From Aquitalea magnusonii (GTDB lineage Bacteria > Pseudomonadota > Gammaproteobacteria > Burkholderiales > Chromobacteriaceae): a stretch of 64,000 bases of DNA. Position 1 is the stretch's first letter; the number at the start of each line of letters is the position of its first letter. Below the pieces are notes generated by a model. That model was not told where the DNA came from, did not search any database, and was given only the letters and a program-made list of their open reading frames with translations. The stretch is from positions 2,480,001-2,544,000 of the forward strand of contig NZ_AP018823.1 in NCBI RefSeq assembly GCF_002217795.2, given 5' to 3'. This document shows, one piece after another, positions 57,586 to 64,000 of the stretch. Made by a program: the position numbers and the translations under genes.

Positions 57586-58722
57586 TCATTGCTCCAGTTC
57601 GGGACGCAGTTGGGCGACCACCCAGTCGGCCAGGGCGGCCAGGCTGGTCTGGCGTTCACCCTTGTCCTGTGGCCAGGCCTGGGTCAGGTCCAGATAGGCC
57701 CAGCGGTCTTGCCCGTTGCCATAGACGGCAGCAAGCTGCTGCTCGTAAGCGGCCAATGCAGCAACCGAGGGGCTGGTAAGCGCTTCGCCATTGCGGGCAT
57801 AGACTGGCTTTTCAAACGCATTGGCCAGATTGAGCGGACTGGCATGGCGTATGACCACACCAATGAAGCTGGGGGGATTATGGGCAGCAAAGGTATTTTG
57901 CTTGCCGCTGGGAATGGCACGGGCTACCGCCTGTACCAGTGCGTGCAGGCCGGTCAGAGCTAGTTCGCGGTCGCCTTGCAGATTGGCCACCAGCTTGGCC
58001 GGGTCTACCACGGCATAGCGGTAAAAGGTGGCGGAATTGAACTCCACCTGGCCTATCATGCCGACACCGGGTTCATCCGCTGCGCCCATGTCATCCACGG
58101 CGGTAAAGTAGTCGAACTCACGTTCCACCCGGTGTGTGCTGATGGCGTGCGCCACTTGGCAGGCGGCATCCTGATTGACCGCCGGCAGGTCGGCCAGCAT
58201 ACGGCCAAACAAGGCCACATCCAGCGCCTTGCCTCCGTTCATGATGGTTTTGGCCTGTTGCGCAACATCGGCAGGCGCACTGGCCTTGGCGTCTTTTTTG
58301 CTCTTTTTCTCGCCGCCTGCCGGGGTGGCCAGTGCCTCCCAATGCAAATCGATCAGGGCGGCAAAACCGTCGATTTCCTGCTGCCCTAAAAACAACAGGT
58401 ATTCGGTCTTGCCATCCTCCTTCAGCTTTAGCCCAGCGGCAGATAGCGCAGTTTCAATGCGGCTGTCCAGATCTTCAGCGGTGCGACCATATTGCTGCTG
58501 CAATTGCCCGCGCAGCATCTCCAGCAGTTTTTTGGTGCGGATGCCCTGATTCGGCAAAGGGAAATCGGCAGTCAGGCGAATGGCTCGCTTGAAACACTGG
58601 CTGCTGACGCGGGCGCGACGATAGCCGCCAAATACCGCGTCTTTTGGGGCTCCGGTATCGTCACGGTTGAGGTTGGAGGGGGCAAAGTTCTGAATCAGGT
58701 GAAATTCGACAAACAGGCTCAT
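57586..58722 (-). CDS. cas7e: Cas7e (CasC/Cse4), Cascade backbone subunit
   Basis: A 378-residue RAMP protein that forms the six-copy backbone along the crRNA guide. The start at 58722 (MSLFVEFHLIQNFAPSNLNR) fits the family. Typical text follows: DDTGAPKDAVFGGYRRARVS, then SQCFKRAIR, and later GQVEFNSATFYRYAVVD. A Lys/Ala-rich insert (GEKKSKKDAKASAPADV) lies near residue 140. Its thumb flips out every sixth guide base, which matters for the self-targeting finding in this window. Confidence 0.96.
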   Translation of the reverse strand: MSLFVEFHLIQNFAPSNLNRDDTGAPKDAVFGGYRRARVSSQCFKRAIRLTADFPLPNQGIRTKKLLEMLRGQLQQQYGRTAEDLDSRIETALSAAGLKLKEDGKTEYLLFLGQQEIDGFAALIDLHWEALATPAGGEKKSKKDAKASAPADVAQQAKTIMNGGKALDVALFGRMLADLPAVNQDAACQVAHAISTHRVEREFDYFTAVDDMGAADEPGVGMIGQVEFNSATFYRYAVVDPAKLVANLQGDRELALTGLHALVQAVARAIPSGKQNTFAAHNPPSFIGVVIRHASPLNLANAFEKPVYARNGEALTSPSVAALAAYEQQLAAVYGNGQDRWAYLDLTQAWPQDKGERQTSLAALADWVVAQLRPELEQ

Positions 58723-58769
58723 GGCAGTCTTTCCAAAAATGACGCTATCAATCATGGCAATGCAGCTTA

Positions 58770-59291
58770 TTACGCTTGCGTGGTCAATTGGCGATAGAAG
58801 TCGCGCGCCCAGCGCTGGCGTACTTTGTTGCGGTCGTCCCGACCATCAAACTGGCTGGGGCGCAGATAAGCGGACAGGTCCTGCAGCAGGCTGGCGTAAT
58901 CCAGGCCGTGACCGTCTGCCGCCAACAGGGACACCAGTTGGCGCAGATACTGCGGCACGTCCTCGGCATCAGCAGCCAGCAGCGCGACAAAGCGCTGTTC
59001 GATGCTGCCGCTGTCACGCGCCGATATCAGTCTGCCCAATGTGGTTGCCAGGCTTTGCCCGGCCATATGCTGTGGATGGCGGGCAAACAGGGCTGCCGTG
59101 ACATACAGCGCCAGCCGGTAGCTGTCTTCGGCATGGCTGCTGGCCGGTACAAAGCGCTCGACATGGGGAAAGGCCGGCGGATAGGTGCCGGGTGCGAAAC
59201 CGGCGCTGCGGCGCAAGGCTGCCAGCGCGCCACGGTTTTTTTGCGCCAGACTTTGCAGATGCTGGATGAATTCCAGCGCATGATCAGACAT
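58770..59291 (-). CDS. cse2: Cse2 (CasB), Cascade small subunit
   Basis: A 173-residue helical small subunit that stabilises the R-loop. The start at 59291 (MSDHALEFIQHLQSLAQKNR) lies within the cse1 end (8-bp overlap). The family pattern includes GALAALRRSAGF, then YRLALYVTAALFARHPQH, and a basic C-terminus with WARDFYRQL. Confidence 0.94.
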   Translation of the reverse strand: MSDHALEFIQHLQSLAQKNRGALAALRRSAGFAPGTYPPAFPHVERFVPASSHAEDSYRLALYVTAALFARHPQHMAGQSLATTLGRLISARDSGSIEQRFVALLAADAEDVPQYLRQLVSLLAADGHGLDYASLLQDLSAYLRPSQFDGRDDRNKVRQRWARDFYRQLTTQA

Positions 59292-60843
59292 TGGATGGCT
59301 CCTTGGGCTGGGATGCAGTAACGGGACGCAAGGGCTTAAGCAGCCCCAGGTAGAAAGGCTCGGACTGGGCGCGGGCGCGCAAGGCACGGGCGCTGTCGCC
59401 CAGTTGGCGGCACACGCTGGCCCAGGCAATTTCAGCCGCAGCCAATCTGGCCTCTTTCCAGTAATGGTCGACTGCATCGGCCTGCATATTGGCAATCAGC
59501 GGCAAGAGCTGTGGCAAGCGGCTTTCCAGACTGGAGAAATAGGCGGCAGGGGCCGGGCCGTTGTCAAAGATGGTGCGGGCACGGCTGCCGGTGTCTTTGT
59601 GGTCTGGGTCCGGCATGGCCTTGGCCAACATGGCGCTGGCTGTCTTGCGCAGCTCGCCAAACAGCTCCTCACCCAAGCGCAAGTAATGCCGCAGTACTTG
59701 GGCCGCGTCTTCCTGCCCCAGCAAGGCCTGCGGCAAATTGAAGCGTTCCACGCGCCAGCGCAATAGCTTGGCTTTGTCGCTGGCTACCCCCAGCACCATT
59801 ACCGCCAGCCAGCCGGGTGTTACTCCCTGCTGCGTCAATAGCTTGCTGGCATGACTGAGTACCGCAGCAGGCAAGGCATGTTTGCCGCTGGCATCGGGTA
59901 GAAAGGTGGGTAAATCACGCCATATCGCCCGGCCTTCGCTAAAACCCAGACGCACCATGCCGGTATTGCCGGCACGATAACTGGCCATGTGGTCCGGCGC
60001 GTGTTCATCCTCGGCCAGCGCTAGGCCAGCAGCAAAACGTATCTGGCTGACAGTGTGGCCATTCTCATCGTCAGGCAACAGCAATACCGCACGGCTCAAG
60101 CGGGTATAGCGATCATTCGGGCCGGTAGCGAGGCTAGGTGCGGCTAGCAGGGCCGCCATATCCGGCGGTGGCCTTTCCCAGGCGGGCAAATCGCCCTCAG
60201 CCTCCAGGCTGGCCGGATGCAAAGCCAGGCACAGCGTTTGCGCCAGGGTGTCCCCTAACGGCAGGATGGCGGCGGTATTGGCCAATGGTCCGGCCTTGTC
60301 CGAATCCCTTACCGTTTTTACCAGCCCGCCTGGTGTGTATTGCAAGAATCCCAACATCTGGCGCAACAATTGGGCAACCGGCACTCTGGTGGCCAGAGTA
60401 TCCACCGCATGGTCAAACAGTACTGGTGCATTGCCATTACTGCTGGCCAAGGAAATCTGGGTCCACGGCTTGCTTTTCTCTCGTGTTTCTTCTGCTGTCG
60501 CCAGGGCTGCCACCTGCATAAACGGCCATGTGGGATGAAATACATAAAAGCGCTCACGCCAGTGCTCCAGATAGTCCTGCAGTACTGCAACAGGCAGGCC
60601 CTCGCGGTAATAACGCTTGATGTCGCTGATGCTCCAGCGGCCCAAACCGCGGATAAACGCGCGGTGGGTAATGGCCAGTAGCAGGCGGTACAGGGCAATC
60701 AGGCTGGGAGGAGTGGTCTCCGCCAGTCCACTGATGCGGTCTGCATCGGCGAACAGCTGCAACAAACCGACTTCCCTTACCTGGCCATCGGTGTAGCGCA
60801 CCGGTAGCCAGGCTTGGTCCAGCAGACATACTCGGCCTTTCAT
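59284..60843 (-). CDS. cse1: Cse1 (Cas8e/CasA), Cascade large subunit
   Basis: A 519-residue subunit that reads the PAM and recruits Cas3. The start at 60843 (MKGRVCLLDQAWLPVRYTDG) follows GAGGTGAG. Family text includes VGLLQLFADADRISGLAETT, PSLIALYRLLLAITHRA, FYVFHPTWPFMQVA and GPLANTAAILPLGDTLAQTL. It is the first gene of a tightly packed cse1-cse2-cas7e-cas5e-cas6e-cas1-cas2 operon with its own 215-bp upstream region. That region appears to contain a CRISPR-like control element. Confidence 0.95.
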   Translation of the reverse strand: MKGRVCLLDQAWLPVRYTDGQVREVGLLQLFADADRISGLAETTPPSLIALYRLLLAITHRAFIRGLGRWSISDIKRYYREGLPVAVLQDYLEHWRERFYVFHPTWPFMQVAALATAEETREKSKPWTQISLASSNGNAPVLFDHAVDTLATRVPVAQLLRQMLGFLQYTPGGLVKTVRDSDKAGPLANTAAILPLGDTLAQTLCLALHPASLEAEGDLPAWERPPPDMAALLAAPSLATGPNDRYTRLSRAVLLLPDDENGHTVSQIRFAAGLALAEDEHAPDHMASYRAGNTGMVRLGFSEGRAIWRDLPTFLPDASGKHALPAAVLSHASKLLTQQGVTPGWLAVMVLGVASDKAKLLRWRVERFNLPQALLGQEDAAQVLRHYLRLGEELFGELRKTASAMLAKAMPDPDHKDTGSRARTIFDNGPAPAAYFSSLESRLPQLLPLIANMQADAVDHYWKEARLAAAEIAWASVCRQLGDSARALRARAQSEPFYLGLLKPLRPVTASQPKEPSNV

Positions 60844-60887
60844 GCATCTCACCTCGATAAAATTAACAATCAAAAAATGTCAAAGTC

Positions 60888-60916
60888 ATAATAATTAGAT
60901 GTGCATCATCCCACAA
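60888..60916 (-). promoter_or_regulatory. Predicted promoter of the cse1-cas2 operon
   Basis: On the minus strand TTGTGG (60916-60911) and TATTAT (60893-60888) lie 17 bp apart, with a start expected near 60881, about 38 bp before the cse1 ATG. The -10 has five of six consensus bases and the -35 only three, so this would be a moderate promoter that could be helped or silenced by other factors. The surrounding DNA is A+T-rich. Confidence 0.45.
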
Positions 60917-60949
60917 GTATTAATTGTTCTGAAATTTTCCAAGAAATCA
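60915..60949 (+). promoter_or_regulatory. Predicted Cascade target site (AAG PAM plus seed match) in the cse1 promoter
   Basis: AAG (60915-60917) is the canonical type I-E PAM. The bases that follow, TATTAATTGTT (60918-60928), match the first 11 bases of the pseudo-guide at 61002 except position 6, which does not pair in Cascade R-loops. Beyond position 11 the match fails. The PAM overlaps the predicted -35 box of cse1, so bound Cascade would block transcription without enough pairing to trigger cutting. Confidence 0.65.
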
Positions 60950-60979
60950 GAGCCAAACTCATGCTAGATTTCTGACCAT

Positions 60980-61053
60980 GGCCCGGTAAGGGGATGAACC
61001 GTATTAGTTGTTAAATCACTAGGCACACCGTCTGCTTCCCCTATAACCGGGCC
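60980..61053 (+). ncRNA. CRISPR-like RNA (degenerate repeat - guide - degenerate repeat), CreR-type candidate
   Basis: The segment lies on the strand opposite the cas genes. The first pseudo-repeat (60980-61001) ends in GGGGATGAACCG, identical to the last 12 bases of the array repeat, and so keeps the whole 8-nt crRNA 5' handle. About 31 bases later, TTCCCC (61036-61041), preceded by CTG at 61032, resembles the first half of a repeat. The guide-sized stretch between starts TATTAGTTGTTAAATC. Outer arms GGCCCGGT (60980-60987) and ACCGGGCC (61046-61053) are perfect inverted repeats. An extended -10-like TGCTAGATT lies at 60962-60970. The function is inferred from this layout and the matching target at 60915. 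Confidence 0.6.
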
Positions 61054-61058
61054 ACCTC

Positions 61059-63758
61059 TTACACAGTCGTCTCCTTGCAATACTGCAAACCTAGGTCCGG
61101 CGTAAGCATCACCTTTATCCCTCCCACTGAGCACACTCCATCCTGTAGCAACAAGGGCTGGCAATGAGCAAGCAAGGGGTGGTCGGCAAAGGCCGGACAG
61201 GGGGCTTGTGCAAGCAAATGCTTGAGCAGCACTGGGTTTGCAATCCGTAGCTGCCGAGCATATAGCTGGCGGGCCAATGCATCGCTGACAGGCAACTGCG
61301 GGTTGAATGAAGGGCTGTCCGCCTGTAGGCACCACTGACCCGCCCCATCAACCCACAGAGGAATGGCAGTGACACTATCGCTGCCCAGCCGCGTCTGGTT
61401 GCGCAATGCCAAGGTATCATCCTCGTCAGCACCATGCGGCTTGTCGTGGTAAGCGTATTCCGGCAATTCACGCGGGTCGATGGCGATATGGCGCGCCAAT
61501 TGGGCGTGCAGATTAGTCAGTGCTTGGTGCTCGATACGGCTGACGTCCTCTATCTTCTGCACAATATCAGCGGCCAACGCCGGCAGCTTCGGCCAGGGGG
61601 CATACACGGCCTGTACCAACCGGTCGATATCCTCTGGCAGCCGCCACAGTGGCTCCTGCAGCAGGATGGCCCAGGTCACCAGACACAGGTAGTCACCGTA
61701 CACCTTTCCCCAGGCCGTGGTTTGCAAGTCTGGCAAGCGCTCGGCCAGTAAGCCGGCCACATGCAGATGTGGCTGCTGGTGGGCTGCAGGCCGTTCATCA
61801 CGCTGATGGCGATGCAGACGGCCAGCACGCTGCAGTAGCAGGTCTACCGGTGCCAGATCGGAAATCAGGAAGTCAAAATCGATGTCCAAACTTTGTTCGG
61901 CAACCTGCGTGGCCAGCAGCAAGGCACGGGCTGGCCGCTGGCCTTTGGCTCCGAATGTGGCCAGCACGGCTTGCTCAATGGCCTGGCGTTCATCGGCGGG
62001 GAAGCGGGCATGAAAGATCTGCAACACCGTGCCGATAGGAAGCTGATCTGCCAGCCGCCGATACAACTGCTGGGCACGGTCCACGGTGTTGACGATAACC
62101 GCTCCGCAGCCACCATCCCGCACGGCAGCCAACGCCAGGGAGGCAATACTATCCAGCGACTCGTCCAGCCCGCTGACCGCAATCGGTGCCTGCCGACGGG
62201 GAGTAAAGGTATCTCCACGCACCCCCTGCGCGTCAGCCAACATCACGCGGGGGTAGGGATAATCTGGCACGGGGCTGCCAATCCCCCAGGCGCGCAGCAA
62301 GGCGACGCGCTTTGCCTCAGGCAAGGTGGCACTCATCAGGATGACGGAACAGCCCAACGCTTTGAGCCAGCGCAGCAGGGTTTCGATCAGGCTGCTGGTG
62401 TAGGCGTCGTATGCATGCACCTCGTCCAGCACCACCACCTTGTTGGCAAGACCCCACAGGCGCACAAAGTGGTGTTTGACATTCATCACCCCAAATAGGC
62501 CCTGATCGACTGTCCCAACAGCATAGGGCGACAGCAGCCCACGCCGCTTTTGGGCAAACCAGGCAGCAGAAACCACCGCTTCATCCCGCGATGCTCCCCA
62601 GATATCACGCAGACGAGTAACCGTCTCGTTCATGGCGGCACCACCGTGCGCCAATTGGATATCCAGCGGCGCGTTACCGGCAAAAGCACGTAAAAACTGC
62701 AGTGCGCGCTCAAATATGGCATTGCCGGTTGCCTGCGTCGGCAAGGCCAGGTAGAGACCACGGTGCTGCTCACGGGCTTGCAGACGCAGACTGGCTAGAA
62801 ACGCCAGCTCGGTCTTGCCCTCGCCCATCGGAGCCTCGACCAACAACAGGCTGGCACCCTGCCCCCTGGCCAGCAGCGTGTCAGCCAGCCGCTGCAAAGG
62901 ACGGGCACTGACCGGGACCTTCGAACCCAGCATCTGCGTGATCAATGCATCACAACTGGCTGCTGGCTGCTGCAGCAAGGCCAGTTGTGGCGGCCATCCG
63001 AGCTTGTCGCGTTCGCTTAGAACTCGCCATGCGATACTGCGTGCCAGGGCAAAATGTCCATCCAGCGTGACCGCGCGCTCACCGGCGGGAAACCACTCGC
63101 TATTGGAGCCTATCCAGTCACACACGCTGGTAAGCCCAGCCAGCCATTGCACAGCAACCAGGGACAAGGCTTGATCTTGCGGCAGGCTGGCCGGAGCCAG
63201 CGTTTGCCAATAAGCGGTGAAAATCTGCTGGCGAGTTTGCTGCCAGATATCGGGCTCGTGCAACGGACGAGCCCCTTGCACATCAACAAAATTGAAGCCG
63301 TGATGAGCACTCACAGCCTGTACCACACCAGCGGCCCAGTCAGCAGGCAGGCCCTGGGCCAGCAAGAGCCGGGGCAGCAATGCCGCGCTGGCCAAATCGT
63401 GCCGATCTGCCGCAAGGCAAATCTCTGGCAAGAAAGCCAACCCTGCCTGCTGGTCGGCCCGTTTGCCAGCCTCCCATTTGGCCTGAAAACCTGGGATGGC
63501 TTTGCCAAAATCATGCAGGCCAACCAGCATGGCCAGCCACCGCTTGACACTCGGCACAGGCAGGCCAAACCAGTCTGCCAACTGCTGTGGCGGATGCGGA
63601 CTGTAGTCCAGTACGGCAGATGCCACGGCAGCCACATCCAGCATATGACATAGCAGGCCATGCCCTGAGGTTTCACCACTCTTGGCCCAGATAAGGCGGC
63701 ACGCCGGGGAGAGTTCATCAAACCGCCTAGAATCTGCACTGTCGAGAAGCTGTTTCAT
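61059..63758 (-). CDS. cas3: Cas3, HD-nuclease/helicase
   Basis: An 899-residue effector recruited by Cascade to unwind and degrade target DNA. The N-terminal HD nuclease has CHMLDV (His38, Asp41), GLHDFGK (His82-Asp83) and AHHGFN. The SF2 helicase has Walker A APMGEGKTE (about 309-317), DEVH (445-448), SATLP (about 476-480) and, in the second RecA domain, QVAEQSLDIDFD and QRAGRLHRH. It stops 215 bp before cse1, leaving the control region between. No good ribosome site is seen. A 25-bp dyad lies 8 bp before the ATG. Confidence 0.96.
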   Translation of the reverse strand: MKQLLDSADSRRFDELSPACRLIWAKSGETSGHGLLCHMLDVAAVASAVLDYSPHPPQQLADWFGLPVPSVKRWLAMLVGLHDFGKAIPGFQAKWEAGKRADQQAGLAFLPEICLAADRHDLASAALLPRLLLAQGLPADWAAGVVQAVSAHHGFNFVDVQGARPLHEPDIWQQTRQQIFTAYWQTLAPASLPQDQALSLVAVQWLAGLTSVCDWIGSNSEWFPAGERAVTLDGHFALARSIAWRVLSERDKLGWPPQLALLQQPAASCDALITQMLGSKVPVSARPLQRLADTLLARGQGASLLLVEAPMGEGKTELAFLASLRLQAREQHRGLYLALPTQATGNAIFERALQFLRAFAGNAPLDIQLAHGGAAMNETVTRLRDIWGASRDEAVVSAAWFAQKRRGLLSPYAVGTVDQGLFGVMNVKHHFVRLWGLANKVVVLDEVHAYDAYTSSLIETLLRWLKALGCSVILMSATLPEAKRVALLRAWGIGSPVPDYPYPRVMLADAQGVRGDTFTPRRQAPIAVSGLDESLDSIASLALAAVRDGGCGAVIVNTVDRAQQLYRRLADQLPIGTVLQIFHARFPADERQAIEQAVLATFGAKGQRPARALLLATQVAEQSLDIDFDFLISDLAPVDLLLQRAGRLHRHQRDERPAAHQQPHLHVAGLLAERLPDLQTTAWGKVYGDYLCLVTWAILLQEPLWRLPEDIDRLVQAVYAPWPKLPALAADIVQKIEDVSRIEHQALTNLHAQLARHIAIDPRELPEYAYHDKPHGADEDDTLALRNQTRLGSDSVTAIPLWVDGAGQWCLQADSPSFNPQLPVSDALARQLYARQLRIANPVLLKHLLAQAPCPAFADHPLLAHCQPLLLQDGVCSVGGIKVMLTPDLGLQYCKETTV

Positions 63759-64000
63759 CGTTTAAATGCCGTTAGAATATTCAGCGGCATATTACAGCAC
63801 CACGGGTCATGCACCCACTGCCTAGCTCGCGCTAGTCGTCGAAATACCGACACCGCATCACTATCGCTGCAGTCATCATTCGTGCCCTTGTCATGCCAGC
63901 GTAAAGGTATGGCAAGCACCACAAGGGACAGAACCAGCAACATACTGCCTTGGACGCACAAACCGCCGACAAAACCATTACACGGCCAGGTATGGAATGC
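63759..64000. other. Upstream region of cas3, with a minus-strand frame open to the window edge
   Basis: On the minus strand a frame is open from 64000 to a stop at 63755-63757 and overlaps the cas3 start as ATGA. It contains a hydrophobic run (SMLLVLSLVVLAIPL). Codon use is unlike the neighbouring genes, and the frame runs through the dyad at 63766-63790, so I do not call it a gene. It could be the tail of a gene lying mainly outside the window. Confidence 0.25.
63766..63790. promoter_or_regulatory. Dyad next to the cas3 start codon
   Basis: Arms ATGCCG (63766-63771) and CGGCAT (63785-63790) are perfect reverse complements around a partly symmetric core (TTAGAATATTCAG). The dyad begins 8 bp upstream of the cas3 ATG and occupies the place of a ribosome site. 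It may be an operator or an RNA hairpin limiting cas3 translation. Confidence 0.4.

Noticed and set aside
60863..60889. A nine-codon minus-strand mini-gene (MTLTFFDC) upstream of cse1, considered as a CreT-type toxin controlled by the CRISPR-like RNA
   Set aside because: It has no ribosome site, the predicted transcript start (about 60881) lies inside it, and it lacks the rare-codon or structured features of known CreT toxins. Promoter autorepression explains the site better.

Overview
The window looks like the chromosome of a high-GC betaproteobacterium, most likely a member of the Neisseriales/Chromobacteriaceae (Chromobacterium, Aquitalea or Vogesella type). This is inferred from protein content only: a pga exopolysaccharide operon, PhaR/phasin polyester-granule genes, a short HvrA-type H-NS, three chemotaxis receptors, and [NiFe]-hydrogenase maturation genes ordered as in Cupriavidus/Rhodobacter. 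There is no transposase, integrase or phage gene, and most features are ordinary chromosomal genes with clear start sites and terminators.

Left part (1-11276, + strand): the 3' half of an uptake-hydrogenase locus, in the order hybE-like (partial), hupK, hypA, hypB, hypF, hypC, hypD, hypE, hoxA, hoxB, hoxC. It encodes the complete Ni-Fe cofactor assembly path plus a H2-sensing regulatory hydrogenase (HoxBC) and its NtrC-type response regulator (HoxA). The partner kinase (HoxJ/HupT type) does not follow hoxC. A protein that reads like it lies at 21454-22815, beyond dinB, a chemotaxis receptor and the pgaABCD operon.

Middle part (22.8-52.4 kb): rimO; ohr with a divergent AraC regulator; a beta-alanine/propanoate-semialdehyde pair (bauA, mmsA); phaR and a phasin sharing a divergent control region; an M14 carboxypeptidase; an unrecognised 573-residue protein; hns; ygfZ; three identical tRNA-Asn genes; mscL; a receptor with an extra C-terminal sensor-like domain; a TPMT-like methyltransferase; small conserved proteins; DUF779 plus aldehyde dehydrogenase; a FIST/hybrid kinase/LuxR-type regulator set resembling the Pseudomonas ethanol-oxidation regulators; an Aer-like receptor; and a citrate-type MFS transporter with a lone binding protein and a divergent LysR regulator.

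Right part (52.5-63.8 kb, - strand): a complete type I-E CRISPR-Cas system. The order in transcription direction is cas3, cse1, cse2, cas7e, cas5e, cas6e, cas1, cas2, leader, then an array of 42 repeats and 41 spacers in exact 61-bp register.

The most interesting signal is in the 215-bp gap between cas3 and cse1. There, on the opposite strand to the cas genes, two degenerate repeat halves flank a spacer-sized stretch, and the complete 8-nt crRNA 5' handle is preserved. The first 11 bases of this pseudo-guide match a site about 60 bp away that has an AAG PAM and overlaps the best predicted cse1 promoter. The only mismatch is at position 6, which Cascade ignores. This looks like a CRISPR-like RNA that makes Cascade repress its own operon.
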